In this document: positions 35,729 to 44,095 of the stretch, piece by piece
How positions within the stretch are numbered: position 1 is the stretch's first letter
Layout of the letters: the number at the start of each line of letters is the position of its first letter
Assembly (NCBI RefSeq): GCF_003574315.2
Contig: NZ_AP025739.1
Span: 992,001-1,056,000, forward strand
Reading direction: 5' to 3'
From: Capsulimonas corticalis
Lineage (GTDB): Bacteria; Armatimonadota; Armatimonadia; Armatimonadales; Capsulimonadaceae
Length of the DNA: 64,000 nucleotides
Translations under genes and position numbers: made by a program
Notes under the pieces: generated by a model
Database searches by the model: none
What the model was told of the DNA's origin: nothing
What the model saw: only the letters and a program-made list of their open reading frames with translations

Positions 35729-37615
35729 TTACTCCTCTCCTCCATGCTCCCGCAGAAACGCCGCCATCGTGTCGCGTCCCAGCGCGACGGCGTAGCGCAG
35801 CGGCGTCCAGCCCTGAGCGGCGCGGGCGTTCACATCGGCGCCGTGCTCCAGAAGCGCGCCGGCGATCTGGGTGTCGTTCCACCATTCGGCGCAGGCGTGC
35901 AGCGGGGTCCATCCGAAGCCACTCTCAACGGCGTTCACGTCCGCGCCGTGCTCGGCGAGCAGGTGGACGACAGCGGCGGCCATCTCCTGGGGTCGCCAGT
36001 TCTGGGCGACGGCGTGCAGCGGCCTCTTACTTCCGGCCTCGCCGCGCGGCGCATTGGCGAGCTCCGGGTCGGCGGCGAGCAGAGCGCGCACGCGCTCGAC
36101 ATCGCAAAACTGGGACGCCATCCAGATATTCATCACCGGGTTCTTAGTCATCAGGTACTCGATCACCTCTGACGCGCCTTTGGCGAAACCGATGATCGCG
36201 CACTCCAGCGGCGTCTGCCCCGAGTCGTTCTCCACATTCACCAACTCCGGCTGCGCTTCCACAAGCTGCGTCACCAGAGACAGCACGCCGGCGCTCGCGA
36301 CCGTAAAGACGTCATAGGCGTGCCCCTGCGCCGCAAGCAGCTCGATCGTTTCCGTATGACCCTGGTTGCACCAGTTCGCGTTCTTCGCCGCATGCTGAAG
36401 CGCGCTCCGATGCGTCCGATCGACAGCGTGGATATCCGCCCCATGGTCCAGAAGGATCCCTACAATGTCCGCATAGCCGTCGGCGGCGGCGATCAGAAGA
36501 GGCGTTCGGCCCAGACGGTCCCGAAGTTCGCTAAGATCCGTCTGCCGCTCCAGCCGCGCTTTGACGCGCTCGGCGTCGCCGGAATGAACGTCGCGGAAGA
36601 ACGTCCGCACGTCGGGGGCGGGAGCATCGAGAGTGTCGTCGTCGATCCCTCCGGCGTCCACCAGAACGCGGGCGATACTCCGGAAGCCGCGTGCGGCGGC
36701 CGTGTGGACTTCGTCTTCGGTCGCGGCGCCTCGTGTCAGAAGAAGCTCCACCGACACCTGCTTTCCGGCTCCGATGGACGCGGCCAGCGGAGACTGACGC
36801 GCAATCCCATAGCCATCGGTCATCGTGGCGGTCAGCAGCGCGGGGCGCTCGTCAAGCAGCCGCGCCGCCTCCGTCGCGTCCCCCGCCTTAAGCGCCTGGA
36901 AGAATTGAATCGTGGACATAATCGTGTCCGTCGCCGTGTTCGGATCTTGCCCCAATGTCTCTCGCATCATCTCGGTCATCCTTTCTCGGAGACGACCGCG
37001 AGCGGAATAAAGCCGTTTTTTGACAGTCGAAAGGGGAACGCTCAGGAACTCGGCGATGTCGTGATAGGTGTAACCACCAATGTAAAACATCATCACGGCA
37101 ATCCGCTCATTCTCGCCCAAGGACCCAATTGCGGCGTGAACATCCTCGCGGAACATCCGCAGCTCGGACAACCGCGCCGGTTCATATTCGTTCGAGCCTA
37201 CTCCCAGCGCGCTGTCCAGCGCAACGATCGCGATCTGCCTGCCCCGCGTCAAACGGCAGCACTGGGAAATCACGATCCGCCTCAGCCACGCCGGAAACGT
37301 CGCCGGATCGCGCAGCTTCGGCAGCTGAAGCCACACCGTCACGAACGATTCCTGCGCAGCATCCTCCGCATCGCGCCCATCGCCCAAGTACCCGTGCGCG
37401 TAAGCATACGCCATCCCGTGGAAGCGCCGAACGACCCGCGCGAACGCCCGATGCCGCTCCTTCATCTCCGCGCCTTCGTCCTGCGCCAGCACAATCCACT
37501 CTCGATACTCTTCCAAAATGACTTCCTCTCGCGTCTCTCCCAGTAAAGAGCCGCGCCGCGCGGGAAAAGTTACCGGTGGGCCATAATATCTGAACAAGCG
37601 GCCTTCCACCTTCAC
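35729..37615 (-). CDS. ECF sigma factor fused to ankyrin repeats
   Basis: 628 residues from a GTG; the true start could be further in (for example a TTG near residue 34 behind GAGGAAG, or Met51). Residues ~45-215 are an ECF sigma factor: sigma-2 with GDGRDAEDAAQESFVTVWLQ and FPAWLRRIVISQC, sigma-4 with RIAVMMFYIGGYTYHDIAEF and LSVPLSTVKKRLYSARGRLR. From ~235 to the end are ankyrin repeats, for example TPLLIAAADGYADIVGILLD, HGADIHAVDRTHRSALQHAA and TPLHACAEWW. Ankyrin repeats in place of a separate anti-sigma suggest control by a binding partner. It is divergent from a second chimeric sigma gene, 83 bases away. Confidence 0.88.
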   Translation of the reverse strand: MKVEGRLFRYYGPPVTFPARRGSLLGETREEVILEEYREWIVLAQDEGAEMKERHRAFARVVRRFHGMAYAYAHGYLGDGRDAEDAAQESFVTVWLQLPKLRDPATFPAWLRRIVISQCCRLTRGRQIAIVALDSALGVGSNEYEPARLSELRMFREDVHAAIGSLGENERIAVMMFYIGGYTYHDIAEFLSVPLSTVKKRLYSARGRLRERMTEMMRETLGQDPNTATDTIMSTIQFFQALKAGDATEAARLLDERPALLTATMTDGYGIARQSPLAASIGAGKQVSVELLLTRGAATEDEVHTAAARGFRSIARVLVDAGGIDDDTLDAPAPDVRTFFRDVHSGDAERVKARLERQTDLSELRDRLGRTPLLIAAADGYADIVGILLDHGADIHAVDRTHRSALQHAAKNANWCNQGHTETIELLAAQGHAYDVFTVASAGVLSLVTQLVEAQPELVNVENDSGQTPLECAIIGFAKGASEVIEYLMTKNPVMNIWMASQFCDVERVRALLAADPELANAPRGEAGSKRPLHAVAQNWRPQEMAAAVVHLLAEHGADVNAVESGFGWTPLHACAEWWNDTQIAGALLEHGADVNARAAQGWTPLRYAVALGRDTMAAFLREHGGEE

Positions 37616-37698
37616 CGATTCCGTTTCTCATGCAGAATTTCTTTTGCGTCGTGTGTCGGATTTGGCGCGTGCGCGTACAGAACTTGATTAGGACACCC

Positions 37699-39783
37699 AT
37701 GCAGGATCATCAGCTCATTCGAAAATATGTGGAATCCGGATCCAACGACGCCTTTCGCACGATCACGGCGCGCTATATCAATCTCGTCTACGCGACGTGT
37801 CTGCGGCAGGTCGGCGACCGGCAGACGGCGGAAGACGCCACGCAGGCCGTGTTTATTCTTCTGGCGCAAAAGGCGCCGCGTTTGAAACCGGACACGCCGC
37901 TTGCCGGCTGGCTGTTCCACGCGTCGCGCCTGGTCGCCCGCAACGCCCGGAAACGAGAAAGGCGGTACGCCGCGATGCTGCGTGACGCTCGGCCGCAATT
38001 GGAAACGGAGACGACAAGCGATGTGGCGCTTATGCTGGACGACGCCGTCTCCCGGCTCTCGGAAAAGGATCGTCAGGCGATCCTTTTGCGTTTCTACCAG
38101 GAGCTTTCCTTCGCGGAAATCGGCGCGCGGATCGGCGTGTCGGAAGACGCCGCCGGGAAACGCGTTTCCCGCGCCGTGGAGCGGCTGCGCGTCAGCCTGG
38201 GCAAGGCTGGAGCCGGCGTCCTTTCCATATCGCTGCTGGCGATCCTGGAAAGCGACGCGGCGCACAGCGCGCCTCCGGAGCTGGCGAACACGATCGCGGC
38301 GGCCATCACGGGAATGGGAGATTATGCTGGAACGAGCGCGGGTGTCCTGAAACTCGCACAAGGAGCGGCCCAGCAAATGATGAGAACAAAATTGATCGTG
38401 ACAGCGTCGTCAATCGGCGCCATCGCGCTTTGCGCGGGAGTAGCGGGAACGGCCTATGGGCGTTATGCAAGCGCGCCCCCTCACCCATCAACGCAGAAGA
38501 CGGCGGCGCCCCTCTCGGCGACGCCGCAAAACCCGAAGGTCACGCTGGCCGACGGGACGATCGTCGAACTTCTCGGCGTGACAGCCGATCAGTTGCTCGC
38601 GACTGTCAACGGGCATGCCTATAGCCAGAACGGATGGTGGACCGCCTCTGGGGACGCGATGGCCGATCCACCGGGAACGCCGTCGTTCCGAGTCGGCCAA
38701 ACTGCGGGCAGTTATGTCCCCCGCGAGCTTTGTTTTCGCGTGACGACTCCGGCCTCCGGAACGATCACGACCGAAGGCAAGCTCATCGGATTTACAACCA
38801 GCGACTACGGCGGCAATCTCAACGCCGATGTCGCTCCCGCCGAATCGGCCGTCGTGGAGGCGAACAAGCCGTCCTACGCGCTCATCACCGCGGACTTACC
38901 CGATAACCGGCATGAGTTCGGCTATCGGTTGGGGGTCTCAACAGGCGAATGGCGCGTCCTCGCGGACACGCCGCTGACTCTGCGCCCGGCGCGGGACGAT
39001 ATGTTCATCAGCCACGGCGGCTACGTCGCCGGTCCCAGCGTCAACGCCACGGGCGCGCCCATCGTTTATTACCTGGACAGAAATCGAAAAATCGTATCTC
39101 AGAATTTACTGCCGCCCGGCCAGACGGTCGGCGACGAGGAGCGCCGAGCCGAGGGATTGGACGCTCAGGGACAGATCGTCGCGCGGGAGGCGGACGGAAT
39201 CTGGTCGCCGGAGAGCTTCTTGAGGATCGCCACGATCCGCCTCGAACACCGCCCCCGAATGTGGGCGCAGTTCGACCACATCGCCGGCTGCGCCAAGAGC
39301 GAAATTCCGATGCCCCAGGCCCAGCCGCAGTTCCAGCAGACCATGGGCGACGCAACCGTCAGCGTGCTCGCCGTGGTCCAGTCCAGAGCCGACGGGCATC
39401 GCTGCTGGCTGCCTGACGGAACACCGATCACCGGCAAGGTTCAGGGCCTCGCATTCGCCGGTCCGGACGCTTGGTCCATCAGCAACAACCCTGGCGCGCA
39501 CAAAATCGATGTGCAGTATTACACCCAGCATGGCCGTTTGAGCATCATCTACGATATCTCTCGTCCACAGCAAGGCCCGCCCTGGCGAACCTTCTCCGCC
39601 GAGGTTCCCGGCGCCGGCTCGCCCGGACAGCCGGCCACCGGCCGCCTGCCGAGCAGCATCCCCGTAACAGTCCACCCGGGACAGTCCGCATGCGCCCTGG
39701 ACATCCAAGTCATGGCGACCGACCCACGCCTGCCGCCGCATCGATTCCATTTCGACAAGATCGCCTTGCGGCCACGCGAATAA
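37699..39783 (+). CDS. ECF sigma factor with membrane segment and large C-terminal extension
   Basis: 694 residues from the ATG at 37699, which has TTAGGA upstream; an in-frame ATG at 37630 gives an unlikely leader. The first ~180 residues are an ECF sigma factor: sigma-2 with INLVYATCLRQVGDRQTAED and PLAGWLFHASRLVARNA, sigma-4 with KDRQAILLRFYQELSFAEIG and VSEDAAGKRVSRAVERLR. A helix at about 231-253 (LIVTASSIGAIALCAGVAG) is a membrane segment, and the remaining ~440 residues are a beta-rich domain probably outside the cytoplasm. This makes a single-chain membrane-tethered sigma factor. An internal ATG at 38377 with AAGGAG upstream could alternatively start a separate membrane protein. Confidence 0.85.
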   Translation: MQDHQLIRKYVESGSNDAFRTITARYINLVYATCLRQVGDRQTAEDATQAVFILLAQKAPRLKPDTPLAGWLFHASRLVARNARKRERRYAAMLRDARPQLETETTSDVALMLDDAVSRLSEKDRQAILLRFYQELSFAEIGARIGVSEDAAGKRVSRAVERLRVSLGKAGAGVLSISLLAILESDAAHSAPPELANTIAAAITGMGDYAGTSAGVLKLAQGAAQQMMRTKLIVTASSIGAIALCAGVAGTAYGRYASAPPHPSTQKTAAPLSATPQNPKVTLADGTIVELLGVTADQLLATVNGHAYSQNGWWTASGDAMADPPGTPSFRVGQTAGSYVPRELCFRVTTPASGTITTEGKLIGFTTSDYGGNLNADVAPAESAVVEANKPSYALITADLPDNRHEFGYRLGVSTGEWRVLADTPLTLRPARDDMFISHGGYVAGPSVNATGAPIVYYLDRNRKIVSQNLLPPGQTVGDEERRAEGLDAQGQIVAREADGIWSPESFLRIATIRLEHRPRMWAQFDHIAGCAKSEIPMPQAQPQFQQTMGDATVSVLAVVQSRADGHRCWLPDGTPITGKVQGLAFAGPDAWSISNNPGAHKIDVQYYTQHGRLSIIYDISRPQQGPPWRTFSAEVPGAGSPGQPATGRLPSSIPVTVHPGQSACALDIQVMATDPRLPPHRFHFDKIALRPRE

Positions 39784-39838
39784 CAATCGGAGGAGATCGG
39801 CGCACGAACAGCGGCGGGGAAATTGGCGATTTCGCGCC

Positions 39839-40204
39839 TTACGATGCGTAAATTTGGACGGGTATACCCGCAGCCGCCGCAAGGTCTATCGCATGCTGCG
39901 TCCCACGCGCTTTCCCAGGCGCGCCCAGATCGGGATGGAAAGCCAGAACCTGTGAAACACCCGACGCGATCAGGCGCTCATTCAGCCCTTTCCAGGCTTC
40001 GCCCGGATACCGCTGCGCGTCATTCCGTGTCTTGCGCATCGCATCCACACGATAGCCCAGTTCGCCGCCGATCTCTATTACCAATGCGTCTATTCCGACT
40101 GTATCTCCCGTGACAAAAACCGTCCCCGGAGGAAAACCCGCGAGCACGGAGGAGAGGCGTAATTTATCCGTCCAAGCTGTCGACCCCGTCACAAGCACTC
40201 GCAT
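39839..40204 (-). CDS. DUF2493 / YspA-like SLOG-family protein
   Basis: 121 residues. The start MRVLVTGSTAWTD and the later VTGDTVGIDALVIE follow the SLOG nucleotide-binding fold of DUF2493 (cpYpsA/YspA), whose usual form is GSR.W.D then GA..GAD. The RN in MRKTRND and the helix RGTQHAIDLAAAAGIPVQIY also fit. SLOG domains bind nucleotide-derived ligands. The change of the usual GAxxGAD to GDTVGID is noticeable. Known relatives occur in phage and conflict contexts, but nothing adjacent here indicates such a role. Confidence 0.75.
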   Translation of the reverse strand: MRVLVTGSTAWTDKLRLSSVLAGFPPGTVFVTGDTVGIDALVIEIGGELGYRVDAMRKTRNDAQRYPGEAWKGLNERLIASGVSQVLAFHPDLGAPGKARGTQHAIDLAAAAGIPVQIYAS

Positions 40205-40355
40205 TTATTGGCCTCGATAATTTCTTAGCGTTCCGATAGATCGATCACTTCGCTACGTTTTGCCTCTTATCCTCTTTGATCGCGACCGGCGACCAGGTAT
40301 CATCCTACAGTGTAATAGTTCACAAAACTCGCAAGCTTTGCGCGGAGTTCGCACA

Positions 40356-40808
40356 ATGATGACGATGGACGAAAGCCTCTCGCTTTTCGGACTTACCCCG
40401 CCGGAATTGGCCTTGCCGCAGATCCGCGCCATATTGGACCGGGAAGCGGAGATCGAGCGAAACCACTACAGCAAAGATCCAGCGCGGCAAAACGACGAAC
40501 GCCAGCGGGCTGAAGATCTCGCCCTTATTTCCGCCGTCCAACTTTTTGCCGCAGGACATTTGGAAGATGTTTTACGTATTTGGGACACCAAACAAACGAG
40601 CATGGATATGGCGTGCGCATTGGACGTTCAGCTGCTCTGTGGCGGCGGACTTGAGCAAACCAAGTCCTACCTATCGACATTGGCCTCGGAAAATGCACAA
40701 GAGGCTCTGAAATACATTGGGGAATGCGAGCTGACCGGCGACTTCGATAACTTTACTCCCGACGCGCATCTTGAACGCTACCGCATTTATTTTGGAGGCG
40801 ATCAATGA
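40356..40808 (+). CDS. Hypothetical small acidic protein, coupled to the next gene
   Basis: 150 residues from the ATG at 40356, which follows GCGGAG; an in-frame ATG 96 bases upstream encodes an atypical leader. Not recognised. The protein is helical and acidic (PQIRAILDREAEIERNHYSK, SAVQLFAAGHLEDVLRIWDT, ECELTGDFDNFTPDAHLERY), without signal peptide or membrane helix. The helix pattern suggests a small adaptor or immunity-like protein. Its stop overlaps the next start in ATGA, so the two products probably work together. Confidence 0.7.
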   Translation: MMTMDESLSLFGLTPPELALPQIRAILDREAEIERNHYSKDPARQNDERQRAEDLALISAVQLFAAGHLEDVLRIWDTKQTSMDMACALDVQLLCGGGLEQTKSYLSTLASENAQEALKYIGECELTGDFDNFTPDAHLERYRIYFGGDQ

Positions 40809-42040
40809 TCACTCCCCAGATGGATTTCACACCACGATATGCGACCGAGACTGACTATTATCTCTTCGGTCTCGGTTCACGCCGCAAGCTTATCTATCAA
40901 AACGCCACTTTACGGGACGCGTTGACGGGGGATGTTCTTTATTCATGGCCTGGCGGAACTCGGTTCACCATCACGCCGGAGGGCGGCTGCGTTTGGTTTA
41001 CGAACACCCACCGGACGCAGTCGCCAAATATGATGATCGATGAGGGAAGCAGCGGCGTATGGGTGGGCAATCGAGGAACGCAGTTTAGTGAGAATGGCGT
41101 CCACTCGGTAAAGATGCACGGCGAATCGGTTACCTCGGGACGCGTTGGGCTTTGTCGATTTCGTGGCCTGGGGGAGTATGAGCGGCCGGAATTATATCAT
41201 CCCTACGATGTCGTCTTGAAGGTCCTTCAGCGCGAGGCGCTATTCAATATCATGGACGGCGCGCCTCGACCGAATGTCTTCGTCTACGATCGCCCCCACT
41301 ACCGGGAAGCAGCAATGATTTGCATGGTTTTGGAGAAAACCCGCAATCTTCACCTGGTTCGCGACTGGATACTCGGCCTCTCCGACCCCTTCGACCGGGC
41401 GCGCGGCGTCGACGAGCCGGACAATTTGGGCCAGCTGCTTTATATGATTTCGCTGGTTTCGGACGCATCGCATCCGCTTGTTCCGGTCGTGCTCGATGAA
41501 GCGAAAAGATTTCGAGTCGGCGATCACATCAGCGGTCTCACGGATTCGGAGCCCCATCCCGTTTATCAGACCAAATGGCTCAAATTTGGTCTGCGGTCGC
41601 TGGGACTGCCGGACAATCACACGATCCCTCCCGTTTACGACAGTTATTCCAGCCTCATCTGGTGGGCGCACCAGGACGAGCATATCGACGGCCCCCGCTT
41701 CGACGAACAGACACGCCAGCGTCGTCCCTACCTTGCCTGGGCCGAGGACCATTTTTACGGAAACGCCCCCGTCGGTATGGACGCTCTGATGACGACAACC
41801 TATGGACACCAGGTACGGCGTGACGTTTATACCGATCGAAACCAATATATTGGACCGTCCCAGCTCACCTATGAGCAAGATTCTCCAACGGCGGCCTATG
41901 GCCGATTCGCGCATGTGAATAGTGACGACGCGAAAAACCGTATCTGCCGCCCGCACGCCTGGCACGCCGCTGAGATGTTCCTCCATCTGGCGGAACTGGG
42001 ACCATTTCCAAATCTCGATAACTACAACGAATGGCCGTAA
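40805..42040 (+). CDS. Hypothetical protein coupled to the preceding gene
   Basis: 411 residues, starting in an ATGA overlap with the preceding stop. I do not recognise a family. The first ~90 residues are beta-rich (YYLFGLGSRRKLIYQNATL, GGTRFTITPEGGCVWFTNTH), and the rest is mostly helical with many aromatic residues (SSLIWWAHQDEHIDGPRFDE, YLAWAEDHFYGNAP, HAWHAAEMFLHLAELGPFPN). The latter recalls alpha/alpha-toroid glycosidase folds but has no identifiable catalytic motif. No signal peptide. The tight coupling to the small acidic protein is the best clue to function. Confidence 0.7.
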   Translation: MITPQMDFTPRYATETDYYLFGLGSRRKLIYQNATLRDALTGDVLYSWPGGTRFTITPEGGCVWFTNTHRTQSPNMMIDEGSSGVWVGNRGTQFSENGVHSVKMHGESVTSGRVGLCRFRGLGEYERPELYHPYDVVLKVLQREALFNIMDGAPRPNVFVYDRPHYREAAMICMVLEKTRNLHLVRDWILGLSDPFDRARGVDEPDNLGQLLYMISLVSDASHPLVPVVLDEAKRFRVGDHISGLTDSEPHPVYQTKWLKFGLRSLGLPDNHTIPPVYDSYSSLIWWAHQDEHIDGPRFDEQTRQRRPYLAWAEDHFYGNAPVGMDALMTTTYGHQVRRDVYTDRNQYIGPSQLTYEQDSPTAAYGRFAHVNSDDAKNRICRPHAWHAAEMFLHLAELGPFPNLDNYNEWP

Positions 42041-42118
42041 ATGCGCGCGGAAAGCATTTCCCGTTCGACGGGCCGCAAATGAGCAAGAATAGTCAACTGT
42101 ATCCCCTCTCCTCTCGGA

Positions 42119-42124
42119 TACAAT
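42119..42124 (+). promoter_or_regulatory. -10 box of the AraC-type gene, probably leaderless
   Basis: TACAAT ends 6 bases before the GTG at 42131. No ribosome-binding site fits between them. Confidence 0.45.
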
Positions 42125-42130
42125 CTCTGC

Positions 42131-43066
42131 GTGGACGAAAACCGAGACGATAAACAAGCCGCTTATGAGCGGCGGCGGGCGGAAATGACGCGTCTTATGG
42201 AACGGCATCTCAACGCTGGATCTCCTTCGGGAGAACTGGCCGGTGAGGCGTGCGTGAGCCGATACCATTTTCAGCGCGTATTTCGCGATACGATGGGCGA
42301 AACGCCCGGCGACTTACAGCGACGACTGCGCTTGGAGCGCGCCGCCCACGATCTGCGCCAAACCCCGGCGCCGATCGCCGCCATTGCGTTTGACGCCGGC
42401 TATATGAGCCTGGAAGGGTTCTCACGCGCATTTCGACGCGCTTATGGAGAGCTTCCCAGCCAGTTTCGTAAGCGCCTCGGCGCCGACGTCGCCCTGCACG
42501 GCGCAAGCCTCGTTCACTACGACGCACAGACGCGCAAGCTGCGCACGATACAAAGCAAAGGAGAACATCCGATGGACCTCGTGGATCGTTTACTCGACAA
42601 CGATTATCGCGCCAAGCGAGGACTGTTAACGTCCGCATTGGCTCTGACCGACGCCCAGCTCGACGCAACATTTTTCTGTCAAATCCAACAAGTCCCCTGG
42701 GCGGACCCAGACAAGAATCTGCGTGAAACGCTCAATCGAATGATCGACATGGGTTGGTGGGTCAGCGAACTCTTTAGCTCCATCGGCTGGGCATCCGCAG
42801 CGGATGAAGCGTCGCGTGAGAAAGCGCACACCATCACGGAAATGATCGCCCGCCTCGATCATTTCCACACCCTGTACTCACCGTTCGTCGAATACGTCAA
42901 AGAAAACAACCTCTGGGAAACAACATGGGTGGATAGCGCCTGCGAGCCTCCAGAAACGTTCACTTACGCCTCATTGATCGAGTCGGGACTGGAACGCGGA
43001 ATATTCCGCCGCTGGATGGCCCGCCAGCAACTCGCACAAGTAGGCGTGCAGGACGGCTTGTGGTAA
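42131..43066 (+). CDS. AraC-family regulator fused to a DinB-like domain
   Basis: 311 residues, GTG start. The N-terminal ~105 residues are two AraC helix-turn-helix motifs: LAGEACVSRYHFQRVFRDTM with GETPGDLQRRLRLERAAHDL, and IAFDAGYMSLEGFSRAFRRA with YGELPSQFRKRL. From about 145 a DinB-like four-helix domain follows (HPMDLVDRLLDNDYRAKRGL, LTDAQLDATF, RETLNRMIDMGWWVSEL, ITEMIARLDHFHTLY). DinB domains often bind a metal or a thiol cofactor; the helix pattern is visible but I cannot confirm three His ligands. It likely senses a small compound through the DinB part and controls nearby genes. Confidence 0.8.
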   Translation: MDENRDDKQAAYERRRAEMTRLMERHLNAGSPSGELAGEACVSRYHFQRVFRDTMGETPGDLQRRLRLERAAHDLRQTPAPIAAIAFDAGYMSLEGFSRAFRRAYGELPSQFRKRLGADVALHGASLVHYDAQTRKLRTIQSKGEHPMDLVDRLLDNDYRAKRGLLTSALALTDAQLDATFFCQIQQVPWADPDKNLRETLNRMIDMGWWVSELFSSIGWASAADEASREKAHTITEMIARLDHFHTLYSPFVEYVKENNLWETTWVDSACEPPETFTYASLIESGLERGIFRRWMARQQLAQVGVQDGLW

Positions 43067-43070
43067 ATGG

Positions 43071-43113
43071 GCCGCGCCGCATGAACGCCGGCGACTGGTT
43101 CATGCGGCGCGGC
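43071..43113 (+). terminator. Stem-loop after the AraC-DinB gene
   Basis: A perfect 16-bp stem (43071-43086 with 43098-43113), 11-base loop. No T-run follows, so the terminator role is likely but not certain. Confidence 0.6.
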
Positions 43114-43120
43114 AAGCAGG

Positions 43121-43126
43121 TATACT
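43121..43126 (+). promoter_or_regulatory. -10 box of the MBL lipoprotein gene
   Basis: TATACT ends 9 bases before the ATG at 43136. The transcript leader would be at most a few bases, and no ribosome-binding site is present. Confidence 0.45.
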
Positions 43127-43135
43127 GACGCGGTC

Positions 43136-44041
43136 ATGCACCGTAAACACTCATGGTTGTGGATAGTTGCGCTTAGCCTTCTCCTCACCTCCTGCGCCCA
43201 CGATCCCGACGCAGGCAAGCTACGCGTGACGGTGATCGATGTCGGCCAGGGCGACAGCATCTTGATCGAAACGCCGACGGGCCACGCGATGCTGATCGAC
43301 GGCGGGGGCTCGAACCGGGACGATGAGGGCGATCCGCGCCATGTCGGTCTGCGCACGGTGGTCCCGTATCTGCGCTATCGCGGGATCGATCACCTGGACG
43401 CCATCGTGCTCACGCACCCGCATGCGGACCATGTCGGCGGTCTGCCGGATATCCTGCGTGAAGTCCACACGGACACCGTGCTTGACGGAACCACGCTCCC
43501 GTTCCCATCTCCCGCCTACGCCGCGTTTTTGACCGAGGTGCGCAATCGACATATCCCCTATCGCCGAGTCGTGCGCGGAACGCATCTGGACTTTGGCGAC
43601 GGCGTGACCGCCGATGCGCTGAACCCGCCGACGGGGCTGCCTTATGGGACGGCGACCGACAATGCGACGATGAACAACTATTCGGCGGTCTTTCTGCTCT
43701 CCTACGGCAAAACCCATATGCTCTTGGACGGCGACGCACAACTCGAAGCTGAAGAAAATATGCTCGCCGCCTACCCCAACCTCCAGGCCGACGCGCTCAA
43801 GTGCGGCCACCACGGCGCCGCGAACGCCACATCCGACGCCTGGCTGGACCGCGTCCGCCCGCGCTACGCGGCGATCTCCTGCGGACTTCACAACCCTTTT
43901 CATCATCCGAACCCGGCGACGCTTGCGCGGCTGAAGGCGCATGGGGTTCAGGCTTACGTGACGGCGACGGACGGCGCGGTGATATTCGTGAGCGATGGGG
44001 CGCGGGTGACGGCCACGGGCGCAGTTAAGCGAAGCGAATAA
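43136..44041 (+). CDS. ComEC-type metallo-beta-lactamase-fold lipoprotein
   Basis: 301 residues. The lipobox LLTSC marks an exported lipoprotein. The MBL domain opens with RVTVIDVGQGDSILIETPTG, the typical start of the ComEC C-terminal domain. The metal motif is VLTHPHADHVGG (HxHxDH), then LLDGDAQLEAEENML with the bridging Asp, and LKCGHHGAANATSD with the ComEC-type CGHHG. In transformable bacteria this domain is thought to be the nuclease that degrades one strand during DNA uptake. The only ComEC core in the window (8488-10056) lacks it, so the two could complement each other. Free-standing members elsewhere may be nucleases or phosphoesterases. Confidence 0.88.
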   Translation: MHRKHSWLWIVALSLLLTSCAHDPDAGKLRVTVIDVGQGDSILIETPTGHAMLIDGGGSNRDDEGDPRHVGLRTVVPYLRYRGIDHLDAIVLTHPHADHVGGLPDILREVHTDTVLDGTTLPFPSPAYAAFLTEVRNRHIPYRRVVRGTHLDFGDGVTADALNPPTGLPYGTATDNATMNNYSAVFLLSYGKTHMLLDGDAQLEAEENMLAAYPNLQADALKCGHHGAANATSDAWLDRVRPRYAAISCGLHNPFHHPNPATLARLKAHGVQAYVTATDGAVIFVSDGARVTATGAVKRSE

Positions 44042-44059
44042 GCTCACAGATAAGGCAGG

Positions 44060-44065
44060 TATAAT
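44060..44065 (+). promoter_or_regulatory. -10 box of the glycosyltransferase gene
   Basis: Consensus TATAAT followed by a ~25-base leader with GGAGGG and then a TTG start at 44096. Confidence 0.6.
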
Positions 44066-44095
44066 CTTCGTATCGCCGTCCTGGAGGGTCGAACA

